A stretch of 42,486 nt of DNA from Phycisphaerae bacterium (GTDB taxonomy: Bacteria; Planctomycetota; Phycisphaerae; Sedimentisphaerales; Anaerobacaceae): positions 39,309-81,794 of the forward strand of contig JAGOLX010000024.1 of the NCBI GenBank assembly GCA_017993835.1, read 5' to 3'. The position numbers and the translations under genes were made by a program. The notes beneath the pieces are model-generated. The model was given only the letters and a program-made list of their open reading frames with translations. It was not told the DNA's origin and did no database searches. Below, piece after piece: positions 1-8,280 of this stretch. How positions within the stretch are numbered: the first letter of the stretch is position 1; the number at the start of each line of letters is the position of its first letter.

Positions 1-2442
1 ACGCGTCCCGAGACGATGCTAGGCGACACCGCGGTCGCGATGAACCCCAGCGATCCGAGGGCTCCCTATCTCGTCGGCAAGCAGGTTCGTCTGCCCATCG
101 TCGGGCGGATCATCCCGATCATCGCGGACGAACACGTCGTGCTGCCGAACCCCGAGAGCGAGGACGAGAAGGCTCGCTTCTCGACCGGCTTCCTGAAGGT
201 GACGCCCGCCCATGACCCGGACGACTGGGCCATCGGGCAAAGGCACAATCTGCCGGTCATCAATATCATGGCGCCCGACGGCTCGATTAGCGACAAGCAC
301 GGCTGGCAGGACGCTACCGAGCCCGAGGCCCGCAATCTGCTGGGCCTGGACCGCTTCGAAGCCCGCGAGGCCATCGTCGAGTGGTTCCGCCAGGAGAACC
401 TCCTGGAGGAGATCCGCAACTACGCCCACGAGGTCGGGCACAGCTACCGCAGTCACGTGCCCATCGAGCCATACCTGTCGGACCAGTGGTACGTCGCGGT
501 CAAGAAACCCATCGAGCATCTGGCCGCCAAGTTCGGCAACGGGCTCATCGAAGGGACCGATGTCCCGGTGAATTCGCTGGCGGGCCTGGCGCTCAAGCCC
601 CTACTCGACGGCCGTCTGCGGTTCATCCCCGAACGATACGCCAAGACCTATCAGACCTGGCTGGAGAACCTGCGGGATTGGCCGATCAGCCGCCAACTCT
701 GGTGGGGACATCGCATCCCGGTCTGGCGATGCACAGCCAGACTCGGATCCGTGGCGTTTCCCAGCAGAACACAGGAGCCCAAAGAGTATCAAGCTGAATT
801 GCAGAGACGTCTAAATGAATTTGCGCGCCTGACGGGAACTAGTGGCTATCATGCACTCGTCGATCCGGAACGACTCGAGTTCTTCATCTGTTCTTCAGAC
901 ATCGAGGGGGATGAGGCCTTCAAGAAGATCGAGTCCCTGATGGAGTTCAGGGGTTCTCCAGGAGCTGGAGACGGACAGCCAACGCCCACGTATACGCTCC
1001 CCGATTTTCCAAACGAAGCTTATCCTTCGGCATTTGAAGTGCTGGACATGATTGCCACGGTTGACCAAGACCAAGACGTGCTCGACACTTGGTTCTCATC
1101 AGCCTTGTGGCCGTTCAGCACGCTGGGCTGGCCCGACCCGACGCCCGCGTTCAAGGCGTTCTATCCGGGCGACGTGCTCTGCACGGCGCGCGAGATCATC
1201 ACGCTGTGGGTCTCCCGCATGGTGATGATGGGCCAGTACTGCGCGGGCGATATCCCGTTCCATGACGTCTACATCCACGCGATGATCCAGGACGGCGAGG
1301 GACGCAAGATGTCCAAGAGCCTGGGCAACGGGATCGATCCACTGATCGCGATCGACAGCCACGGCGCCGACGCGATGCGGTTCACCCTGGCGACCATGAC
1401 GACGGACACCCAGGATATCCGCATGCCGGTCGCGTCGATGACGCTGCCCGATGGCCGCACCGCGAACACCTCGCCCAAGTTCGACCTCGGTCGCAACTTC
1501 TGTAACAAGCTGTGGAACGCGTCGCGATTCGCCATGATGAACCTGGAGGGCACCGATCCCGGCGCGTTCGACGCGAGCAAGATGGATATCACCGACAAGT
1601 GGATCCTGTCCCGCCTGGCGACGACCCGGGACGAAGTCACTCAGTCCATCGAGTCGTTCAAGTTCAGCGAGCCGCTCAACCAGTTGTACCGCTTCTTCTG
1701 GAACGACCTGTGCGACTGGTATCTGGAGTGGGCCAAGTCCCGAATGCGGGACGACAGCAGCAAGGGTGTCGCACAGAACGTCCTGGCCTTCGTCCTGGAC
1801 CAGACGCTGCGACTGCTGCACCCGTTCATCCCCTTCATCACGGAGGGCATCTACCAGAAGCTCAACGAGCTGGCGCCGGTTCGCGAACTCCGGGGCATCG
1901 CGTCGGGCGGCGCGGCGGCGGCCCTCGTCGTCGCGCCCTGGCCCGAGAGCATGGCGACGATGAAGGACCCGCAGGTCGAAGCGCACATCCAGGTCGTCCA
2001 GGACGTGGTCCGCGCGATCCGCGATATTCGAAGCAAGTACAACATCCCGCCGAGCACGAAGCTCAGGGCCTCCGCCAAGGCGTCGCAGGGCGTCGCAACC
2101 ATGCTCGCGGCGGGAAGCGATCTGGTCTGCCAGTTGGCAGGGCTCGAGACGTTCTCGGCTGCCGAAGGGCTCGCCAAGCCGAACAACGCCGCGACCGCGA
2201 TAGTGGGAGAGACGCACGTCTACGTACACGACGTCATCGATCCTGACGCGGAACGGGCTCGACTGGCAAAACAGAAACAGGAAATCGAACAGGCAAAAAG
2301 AGGCGTGGAAGCCAAGCTGAGCAACGAGAACTTCGTCGCGAGGGCCAAACCCGAAGTGGTGGCCCAGGCCCGAGAGAAACTTGCGCAGCTCCAGGAACAG
2401 CTCCAGGCGGTCGAAAAGCATCTGGCCGAGCTCGACGGGTAG
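1..2442 (+). CDS. valS: Valine--tRNA ligase, C-terminal part (5' end outside window)
   Basis: This class I aminoacyl-tRNA synthetase charges tRNA-Val in the cytoplasm. The reading frame is open from the first base, and TRPETMLGDTAVA of the editing domain is the first thing seen, so the catalytic HIGH region lies upstream of the window. Diagnostic blocks follow: PISRQLWWGHRIPVW, DVLDTWFSSALWPFSTLGWP, the KMSKS loop in GRKMSKSLGNG, and a C-terminal charged coiled coil (the tRNA-binding arm) ending in LAELDG. Between RIPVW and DVLDTWF, about positions 736-1068, lies an insertion of about 110 residues with lower GC than its flanks. It replaces the usual short, often cysteine-containing segment. 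The stop at 2440-2442 is 7 bases before the folded repeat element at 2450. The identification is very secure; the origin of the insertion is not. Confidence 0.97.
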   Translation, partial: TRPETMLGDTAVAMNPSDPRAPYLVGKQVRLPIVGRIIPIIADEHVVLPNPESEDEKARFSTGFLKVTPAHDPDDWAIGQRHNLPVINIMAPDGSISDKHGWQDATEPEARNLLGLDRFEAREAIVEWFRQENLLEEIRNYAHEVGHSYRSHVPIEPYLSDQWYVAVKKPIEHLAAKFGNGLIEGTDVPVNSLAGLALKPLLDGRLRFIPERYAKTYQTWLENLRDWPISRQLWWGHRIPVWRCTARLGSVAFPSRTQEPKEYQAELQRRLNEFARLTGTSGYHALVDPERLEFFICSSDIEGDEAFKKIESLMEFRGSPGAGDGQPTPTYTLPDFPNEAYPSAFEVLDMIATVDQDQDVLDTWFSSALWPFSTLGWPDPTPAFKAFYPGDVLCTAREIITLWVSRMVMMGQYCAGDIPFHDVYIHAMIQDGEGRKMSKSLGNGIDPLIAIDSHGADAMRFTLATMTTDTQDIRMPVASMTLPDGRTANTSPKFDLGRNFCNKLWNASRFAMMNLEGTDPGAFDASKMDITDKWILSRLATTRDEVTQSIESFKFSEPLNQLYRFFWNDLCDWYLEWAKSRMRDDSSKGVAQNVLAFVLDQTLRLLHPFIPFITEGIYQKLNELAPVRELRGIASGGAAAALVVAPWPESMATMKDPQVEAHIQVVQDVVRAIRDIRSKYNIPPSTKLRASAKASQGVATMLAAGSDLVCQLAGLETFSAAEGLAKPNNAATAIVGETHVYVHDVIDPDAERARLAKQKQEIEQAKRGVEAKLSNENFVARAKPEVVAQAREKLAQLQEQLQAVEKHLAELDG

Positions 2443-2449
2443 GAGTGGA

Positions 2450-2625
2450 CTTCTGCGAAATGGACGATTCGGCCTGTATTCTTCAAGAGAATCGCGTTCT
2501 TCGATTTCCTTGAAGAATCGACGTAGGTCTTTGTGATTCGTATGGTGGTGAAGATTCAGGAAGGAAAAATCGAGGGACAGGATTCTTCCTTCCTAAAGTA
2601 GGCGCAATTGCCCATTTTGCAGAAG
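2450..2625. repeat. Folded palindromic element, copy A (intergenic)
   Basis: This intergenic copy can fold into an outer stem with two inner hairpins. The outer arms are 2450-2475 and 2600-2625, with 21 of 26 positions complementary and two more as G-U. Hairpin 1 pairs 2478-2494 with 2502-2518 (15 of 17). Hairpin 2 pairs 2558-2571 with 2581-2594 (13 of 14). The core words GCCTGTATTCTTCAA, TTGAAGAAT, GATTCTTCC and AAAGTAGGC recur in copy B inside purQ at 29682-29848. It sits between the valS stop and the start of the BFN gene, so it could act as a valS 3' end or a leader structure for the next gene. No T-tract follows it, so it is not a canonical terminator. Confidence 0.85.
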
Positions 2626-2652
2626 TCCAGTCAGGAGATACAGGGGGATCGA

Positions 2653-3048
2653 ATGGAAGTGGAAGTTGAACTGTCGCGGATCATCATCAATGAGACTTCC
2701 GACCAACAGATCATCGTGTTGAAGGAACGTCATGGGACGCGGGGGTTCCCGATCGTGATCGGGATCGTCGAGATCTTCGCCATCGACCGGCGTCTCAAGG
2801 GGATCAAGCCGCCGCGACCGATGACCCACGACCTGCTGGCCAACGTGATCGACGGGCTCGGCGCAACGGTCGAGCGGATCGTCATCACCGACCTTCGCAA
2901 TCACACGTTCTACGCGACCATCCATCTGGCCATTGACGGTCGCACGGTCGAGATCGATTCAAGGCCCTCGGACGCCATCGCGCTGGGCGCCGCCATCCAG
3001 GCCCCTATTTTTGTGGCTGAGCATGTTTTCGATCTGACGAATCAGTGA
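2653..3048 (+). CDS. Bifunctional nuclease (BFN / DUF151) domain protein
   Basis: This is a 131-residue single-domain protein. It shows the BFN family pattern: an N-terminal strand of acidic and hydrophobic residues, QIIVLKERHGTRGFPIVIG, then RPMTHDLLANVIDGLGA and the terminal SRPSDAIALG block, which is the most conserved family signature. BFN-domain proteins have been reported to have nuclease activity, and the family is widespread in bacteria and plants; the substrate here is unknown. The ATG at 2653 is preferred because AGGAG and a GGGGG run lie just upstream. A TTG at 2608 would put the start inside the folded repeat element. Its 3' end overlaps that of lspA on the other strand by 44 bases. 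Confidence 0.88.
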   Translation: MEVEVELSRIIINETSDQQIIVLKERHGTRGFPIVIGIVEIFAIDRRLKGIKPPRPMTHDLLANVIDGLGATVERIVITDLRNHTFYATIHLAIDGRTVEIDSRPSDAIALGAAIQAPIFVAEHVFDLTNQ

Positions 3049-3589
3049 GGAAGGTGCCGATCACCAGCAGCCCGACCGCGGCGCAGAGCATGGCGTCGGC
3101 CACGTTGAACGTGTGCCAGTGCCGCCCGGGCCAGTACACCACGTCAACGAAATCGCGGACCTGCCCTTCGTTGAAGATGCGATCCCACAGATTGCCGCAG
3201 ACGCCCGCGCCGAACAGTCCCAGTGCGGCCTGAACGATGCGCTGGTGCGTCTGGCTGAAGAAGAACCACCCGAGAATAATGAGCATGGCGAGCGAGGAGA
3301 CCCCGATCAGGAAGGCCATCTGCCCGTCGGCGATTCCGAAGGCGGCGCCCCGATTCAGCGCCAGTTGGAACGACAGGAAGCCGTCGAGGATCGAGACCCT
3401 CTGTCCCGGCACATCCCGCAGCCAGACAAACACCGCGTGCTTCGTCCACAAATCCAGCGCCAGGCCGAGCAGCAACGTCGGCCAAAAGACCAGATGCGCC
3501 GTCACGTCAGGCAGCTCGATCCTGCGACGGGCGGCCAAAGAGCAGCCGGATATGACATGTCCCCCGGTTTCCTGATTGCCTGTTTCCAT
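3005..3589 (-). CDS. lspA: Lipoprotein signal peptidase (signal peptidase II)
   Basis: LspA is an inner-membrane aspartic protease that cleaves the signal peptide of diacylglyceryl-modified prolipoproteins. The 194-residue product has four hydrophobic segments, the family blocks LALNRGAAFGIADG and GNLWDRIFNEGQVRDFVDV, and FNVADA near the C terminus. The two catalytic aspartates are expected in the RDFVDV and FNVADA blocks. An N-terminal tail of about 25 residues before the first membrane segment is longer than usual. It starts 5 bases after the stop of the TPR lipoprotein gene and is probably co-transcribed with it from the promoter at 4661-4688. Its substrates would include the several lipoproteins in this window. 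Confidence 0.95.
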   Translation of the reverse strand: METGNQETGGHVISGCSLAARRRIELPDVTAHLVFWPTLLLGLALDLWTKHAVFVWLRDVPGQRVSILDGFLSFQLALNRGAAFGIADGQMAFLIGVSSLAMLIILGWFFFSQTHQRIVQAALGLFGAGVCGNLWDRIFNEGQVRDFVDVVYWPGRHWHTFNVADAMLCAAVGLLVIGTFLTDSSDRKHAQPQK

Positions 3590-3593
3590 AGCT

Positions 3594-4571
3594 TCAGTCG
3601 TTCAGTCCCTGCATAGGATTCTGTCGTTTCGAACTCTCCCGAATCAGCTTCTCCAGCACTTCGTGCTTGGGCTGGTCGGGCTTGATGAGCAATGAACGAC
3701 GCCAGTGCCGCAGCGCCTGCTCCTCCCAGCGTCCGCCCTCCGATTGGCGGGCTTTCAACATGCACGCGACGCCCAGGTTCCGGTACGCTTCCCAGTCGTT
3801 ATCGTCCAAGCGGATCGCCTGGAGGTACGTCTGGATCGCCTGCTCCAGGTCCCCCCGCTTGATGAAGCAGTACCCCAGATGCCTCAGAGCGGCGCCGTCC
3901 TGAGGCCGCATCTGCGATACCGAGACCAGGACCTCCTGGGCCCGGTCATAGCGACCGGCCTTCACACACGCTACGCCCAGGGATAGCAGGACGTTCGGAT
4001 CCGGGCTCCCCGCCGCGGAAAGTCTCTCATAGACCTCGATGGCCCGCGCGTAGTCCTGTTGGCCCTCGTAGGCCCGCGCCAGCAGGGGGAGCAATTCCTG
4101 TCGGTCCGGCGGAGCTTGTTCGCAGTAGGCCTGCGCCTTGGCGTACTGCCCCGCCTTGACGCAACACGCCGCCGCACCCGCCAAGGCGTCGAAATCGTTC
4201 GGGTCCAGAGCAACCGCCCGCCCGTACGCGATGGCCGCCTGGAGGGGCTTGTCCAACTTCTCATAGGCCTTGGCCAGATTCACCTGGTTCTCAAACGACG
4301 AGGGCTCCAGCTTGGCCGCCTGCCTGAACGAAGCCAACGCCTTGTCGGATTCGCCAAGCTCTTCGTAGACCTTGCCCAACTCCGCATAAGCCGCAGCAAA
4401 TGCCGGGTCGGCCTTGATTGCCTTGTTTAACGTATCGGCCGCAGATCGATCCTTCCCCGCTTCACGAAGCGCCAGGGCATCCCTGTACAGGTCCGTCGCA
4501 GATCTTGGCGAGGCACAGCCGGGAAACAGGCACAACGCCAGCGCCAGGCCGGCGAACCTTGCCACACTCAC
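3594..4571 (-). CDS. TPR-repeat lipoprotein
   Basis: This is a predicted outer or periplasmic lipoprotein of about 325 residues. From the GTG at 4571 the N terminus is short and hydrophobic and ends in the lipobox LFPGC. A GTG at 4622 is also possible but gives a longer, atypical leader. The rest is a run of about seven tetratricopeptide repeats with typical spacing, for example AYAELGKVYEELGESDKAL, VNLAKAYEKLDKPLQAAIAYGRA and AYRNLGVACML. Such repeats mediate protein-protein contacts; no catalytic domain is visible. It is the first gene of a two-gene unit with lspA and is divergent from gpmI. The specific role cannot be told from the sequence. Confidence 0.88.
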   Translation of the reverse strand: MSVARFAGLALALCLFPGCASPRSATDLYRDALALREAGKDRSAADTLNKAIKADPAFAAAYAELGKVYEELGESDKALASFRQAAKLEPSSFENQVNLAKAYEKLDKPLQAAIAYGRAVALDPNDFDALAGAAACCVKAGQYAKAQAYCEQAPPDRQELLPLLARAYEGQQDYARAIEVYERLSAAGSPDPNVLLSLGVACVKAGRYDRAQEVLVSVSQMRPQDGAALRHLGYCFIKRGDLEQAIQTYLQAIRLDDNDWEAYRNLGVACMLKARQSEGGRWEEQALRHWRRSLLIKPDQPKHEVLEKLIRESSKRQNPMQGLND

Positions 4572-4660
4572 CCTGTTGTCTTCCGCAGACGCCAATAGAC
4601 TGCCTTTCCAGAGGCCCGACACGCACCCGTGCGTGGTCCTTATCTCGTGCCGAGAGACGG

Positions 4661-4688
4661 ATTATACCGTCGCCCCCCTGCCGGTCAA
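4661..4688 (-). promoter_or_regulatory. Sigma-70-type promoter for the TPR gene-lspA unit
   Basis: On the reverse strand TTGACC (4683-4688) is followed after 16 bases by a perfect TATAAT (4661-4666). It faces the TPR lipoprotein gene and lies back to back with the gpmI promoter at 4734-4762. Confidence 0.72.
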
Positions 4689-4733
4689 AGCCCTTGGCGC
4701 CTCCCGCGGGGATTTCACCCATTTGCCAAACAT

Positions 4734-4762
4734 TTGACAGGGTGCGGCGGTACCTGTATGAT
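4734..4762 (+). promoter_or_regulatory. Sigma-70-type promoter for gpmI
   Basis: TTGACA (4734-4739), a 17-base spacer and TATGAT (4757-4762) give a near-consensus promoter with ideal spacing, about 100 bases upstream of the gpmI start. It may serve the whole gpmI-mutL-btuFCD run. Confidence 0.75.
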
Positions 4763-4870
4763 ACCGGACCCGTAGGCAGTCCGGCGGGACCGCTTCTGCG
4801 CATCGGATCGGGCTTCGGACGCGGTGTATCGCGTCGCGGACCCCTGACTTGTTTGAAAGGCATGTTCTAC

Positions 4871-6445
4871 ATGACGAAAGAGAAGATCGCCCTGAAGAAG
4901 AGACCTTGCGTCTTAATCATACGCGATGGCTGGGGTTACAATCCCGACCCGAATGAAGATCAGTACAATTCCATCAAGCGGGCCCGCGTCCCGACGGACA
5001 CCATGCTGATGGCCGAGTACCCCCACTGCCTGGTCCACACGTACGGCGAGTGGGTCGGCCTGCCCGACGGCACCATGGGCAACAGCGAGGTCGGCCACCA
5101 GAACATCGGGGCCGGACGCGTCGTGCCCCAGGAATCCGTCCGACTGACCTTCGCCATCCGCGACGGGTCGTTCTTCCAGAACGAGCAGTTCCTCAAGATG
5201 ATCGAGTTCGTCAAGGCCCATCAGGGCAAGATGCACGTCATGGGCCTGTGCAGCGACATCGGCGTACACTCGCTTCTCGGGCACCTCTACGGCCTGCTGG
5301 AACTCGCCAAGCGGAACGATCTGAAGGACGTCTTCATTCACGCGTTCACGGACGGGCGGGATTCGCCGCCGGACAGCGGCCTGGGCTACCTCACCGATAT
5401 CGAGAAGAAGGCCGCCCAGATCGGGGTCGGCAAGATCGCGACGGTCATGGGCCGCTTCTACGCGATGGACCGGGACAGTCGCTGGGACCGCGTGCAGAAG
5501 GCCTTCGATTGCCTGCGGTTCGGCAAGGGTCTCAAGGCCCGCAGCGCCACGGAGGCGGTCAAGGGCAGCTACGACAAGAGCGTCACCGACGAGTTCATCG
5601 AGCCGACCGCGATTGTCACCGAGAACGGCGAGCCGCTTGCCAAGATCGAGGACGGCGACGGCATCGTGTTCTTCAACTTCCGAGGCGACCGGCCGCGCGA
5701 GATCACGCGGGCGTTCGTCGATCCGGAGTTCAAGGAGTTCACCCGAGCCGTCAAGCCGGACGTGTATTTCGTCTGCATGACCGAGTACGATACCTCCATC
5801 CCGGCGCCGGTCGCCTTCCCGAAACCTGCCAAGATGAGGAACATCCTCGGCGCCTACTGGGGCTCCCTCGGCATCAAGCAGTTCCGCTGCGCCGAGACCG
5901 AGAAATATGCCCATGTGACCTTCTTTTTCAACGACTACAACGAGAAGCCCTTCAAGGGCGAGGACCGTCAGATCGTCCCGTCACCGAAGGTGCGGACGTA
6001 CGACCTGAAACCCGAGATGAGTGCCTGCGAGGTGACGAACGTCGTCCTGGAGCGTCTCGATTCCGACAAGTACGACGTCATGGTCGTCAACTTCGCCAAT
6101 CCGGACATGGTGGGCCATACGGGCGACCTGAACGCCGCGATCAAGGCCGCCGAGACGGTGGACGAGTGTGTCGGCAAGATCCTCGGCAAGGTCAAGAGCA
6201 TGGGCGGCGCCGCCATCATCACCGCGGACCACGGGAACTTCGAGAAGATGATCGACGGCTCGCTGGACAAGCCGCATACGGCCCACACCGTCGGCGACGT
6301 CCCGCTGATCGTCTTCGACGACCAGTACAAGGGCAAAAAGCTCCGCGAGGGCGGCACCCTGGCCGACATCGGTCCCACGCTCCTGGAGGTCATGGGGTTG
6401 CCCCAGCCGAAGGAGATGACCGGACGAAGCCTGCTGCAACTGTAG
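4871..6445 (+). CDS. gpmI: 2,3-bisphosphoglycerate-independent phosphoglycerate mutase
   Basis: This cytoplasmic glycolytic and gluconeogenic enzyme interconverts 3- and 2-phosphoglycerate, using two metal ions and a phosphoserine intermediate. The 524-residue length matches the family. Visible signatures are IIRDGWGYN (metal-binding Asp19), GTMGNSEVGHQNIGAG (catalytic Ser72), HAFTDGRDSPP, FFNFRGDRPREITRAF, NFANPDMVGHTG and ITADHGNFEKM with a final HTAHTVGDVPLIV. The ATG at 4871 is favoured over the ATG at 4862 because GAAAGG (4855-4860) sits 10 bases before the former and only 1 base before the latter. It follows a strong promoter and is followed after 26 bases by mutL. Confidence 0.96.
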   Translation: MTKEKIALKKRPCVLIIRDGWGYNPDPNEDQYNSIKRARVPTDTMLMAEYPHCLVHTYGEWVGLPDGTMGNSEVGHQNIGAGRVVPQESVRLTFAIRDGSFFQNEQFLKMIEFVKAHQGKMHVMGLCSDIGVHSLLGHLYGLLELAKRNDLKDVFIHAFTDGRDSPPDSGLGYLTDIEKKAAQIGVGKIATVMGRFYAMDRDSRWDRVQKAFDCLRFGKGLKARSATEAVKGSYDKSVTDEFIEPTAIVTENGEPLAKIEDGDGIVFFNFRGDRPREITRAFVDPEFKEFTRAVKPDVYFVCMTEYDTSIPAPVAFPKPAKMRNILGAYWGSLGIKQFRCAETEKYAHVTFFFNDYNEKPFKGEDRQIVPSPKVRTYDLKPEMSACEVTNVVLERLDSDKYDVMVVNFANPDMVGHTGDLNAAIKAAETVDECVGKILGKVKSMGGAAIITADHGNFEKMIDGSLDKPHTAHTVGDVPLIVFDDQYKGKKLREGGTLADIGPTLLEVMGLPQPKEMTGRSLLQL

Positions 6446-6471
6446 CGGACGGCCTGGGCGGTGTCAGATCT

Positions 6472-8280
6472 ATGAGTCGAATCGTTCTGCTCGATCGCAA
6501 CATGGTGAATCTGATCGCCGCCGGCGAGGTGATCGAGCGTCCGGCCAGCGTCGTCAAGGAGCTGATGGAAAACAGCATCGACGCCGGTGCGACCGCCCTC
6601 ACCGTGACCATCGAGGACGGAGGCCGCAGGCTCATTTCCGTCAGCGACAACGGCAACGGCATGGACGCCGACGACCTGGCGACCGCCTTCGAAGCCCACG
6701 CGACGAGCAAGATCCGCGAGGCCGCCGACCTGAACCAGATCTCGACGCTCGGCTTTCGAGGCGAGGCGCTCGCCAGCATTGCGTCGGTCGCACAGGTCCG
6801 CGCGGTCAGTCGCACGCCCGACAGCGACTCGGCCCACTGCATCGAGATCGACTGCGGCGACAAAGGCCCGGTCGTCCCGTGCAGCGGGGACGTCGGCACG
6901 ACGATCCAGGTCCGCGACTTGTTCTACAAGACGCCCGCCCGCCGCAAGTTCCTGCGGACCGCCAACACGGAGCTGGGCCATATCACTGAGCAGTTCGCGA
7001 GAATCGCCCTGCCCCAGGGCCATCTGGACCTGGCGTTGCTCCACAACGGACGGGAACTCTACCGGCTCTCGAAGACCGACGATCTCAAGCAGCGGGTTTC
7101 ACGACTATTCCCCATGCTCGTCTCGGCAGGCAGCGACGACCTGATCGAGACCGAGACCAACGAGAAGGGCATTCGCATCCGCGCCTTGCTGGGCCTGCCC
7201 GGCCTGTCGCGGACGAGCAACCAGTTCCAGTACACCTTTCTCAACGGTCGATTCATTCGCGACAAGTTCATCTCGCACGCGATCAAGGAAGCCTATCGGG
7301 GCATGCTCGACGCCAATCGGTTCCCGGTCGTGTTCCTGTTCATCGAGATGCCGTTCAGCGAGTACGACGTGAACGTGCACCCGACGAAAGTGGAGGTGCG
7401 GTTCTTCAACTCGAATCTGGTCCACTCCCAGGTTCTCGGCGTCCTGCGGGAACGCCTGCTGGGCACGAATCTGAACATCGCGGCGCAGTTGCCCGCTCGG
7501 GAATCCCCGCCGACGGATGAGGAGAACGTGGGCCGGGACTTGAGGAAAGAGCAGATCGCCGACGCGATGGCAGAGTTCTTCAAGAGGCACCGGCCCGTCC
7601 ATCAGCCGCAGTTCGATCTGCGTGCGGAAATCGCCGCCGACCGTCGCGACTCGGACTATCGCAGGACCGCAATCGACCGGCCCGCTCCCGTGCCGGTCTC
7701 TGTGACTCAGGATCGCAAGTACCTGCAGATCCATGACAGCTACATCATCGAGCAAACCGACGAAGGCTTCGTCATCATCGACCAGCACGCCTTGCACGAA
7801 CGGATGATGTTCGAAACGCTTCAACGCCGCTTGCAGCGAGAGAGCCTGGAATCGCAGAGGCTGCTGCTGCCCGAGAGCATCGAAGTCACCGAGGCGCAGA
7901 TCGGCGTCATCGAGAGCCACGCTGACGTGCTGACGCAGTTGGGCATCGAGCTGACGCCGTTCGGGTCCCGGACCTACGCGGTCCAGGCCTTCCCGGCTAT
8001 GCTGGGCAACGTCTCGCCCGTGGAATTCGTCCAGGGGCTTCTCGACCTGCTCGTCGAGCGAGGCGGCACGATGGCGAAGCAGGACCTGTTCAACGACATC
8101 CTGAGCATGGTCGCCTGCAAGGCCGCGATCAAGGCCGGACAGAAACTCTCCGATAGCGAGATCCGACAACTGCTCGCGGACCGCGAACGATTCGAATCGA
8201 CGAGCCGCTGCCCGCACGGCCGGCCCACGACGATCCGATTCACGATCGGCGAGCTGGAGAAACAATTCAAGAGGACCTGA
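6472..8280 (+). CDS. mutL: DNA mismatch repair protein MutL, endonuclease type
   Basis: This is a 602-residue MutL. The N-terminal GHKL ATPase domain shows IAAGEVIERPASVVKELMEN, DNGNGM, TSKI and GFRGEALASIASV. A proline-rich linker at about residues 340-420 leads to the C-terminal dimerisation domain. That domain carries the nicking-endonuclease motif DQHALHERMMFE, which fits DQHA-X2-E-X4-E, at about residue 437. It also has ACKAAIKAG and the partner metal-site motif CPHGRP at about residue 580. In organisms without MutH, MutL nicks the daughter strand itself, and the motifs predict that here. The stop codon overlaps the start of btuF by one base (TGATG), which is an unusual operon partner. 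Confidence 0.96.
   Translation: MSRIVLLDRNMVNLIAAGEVIERPASVVKELMENSIDAGATALTVTIEDGGRRLISVSDNGNGMDADDLATAFEAHATSKIREAADLNQISTLGFRGEALASIASVAQVRAVSRTPDSDSAHCIEIDCGDKGPVVPCSGDVGTTIQVRDLFYKTPARRKFLRTANTELGHITEQFARIALPQGHLDLALLHNGRELYRLSKTDDLKQRVSRLFPMLVSAGSDDLIETETNEKGIRIRALLGLPGLSRTSNQFQYTFLNGRFIRDKFISHAIKEAYRGMLDANRFPVVFLFIEMPFSEYDVNVHPTKVEVRFFNSNLVHSQVLGVLRERLLGTNLNIAAQLPARESPPTDEENVGRDLRKEQIADAMAEFFKRHRPVHQPQFDLRAEIAADRRDSDYRRTAIDRPAPVPVSVTQDRKYLQIHDSYIIEQTDEGFVIIDQHALHERMMFETLQRRLQRESLESQRLLLPESIEVTEAQIGVIESHADVLTQLGIELTPFGSRTYAVQAFPAMLGNVSPVEFVQGLLDLLVERGGTMAKQDLFNDILSMVACKAAIKAGQKLSDSEIRQLLADRERFESTSRCPHGRPTTIRFTIGELEKQFKRT

Noticed and set aside
1099-2421. Long reverse-strand open frame opposite valS
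   Set aside because: It is a product of high-GC codon bias; the forward frame is a clear ValRS and the reverse product is rich in Arg, Asp and Leu without motifs.
2450-2625. Interpretation of copy A as a simple intrinsic terminator of valS
   Set aside because: Stems are not followed by a T-run and the same core occurs inside purQ, where termination would be harmful.
8180-8280. Cobalamin riboswitch before btuF
   Set aside because: The upstream DNA is mutL coding sequence and no B12-box-like conserved core is seen.
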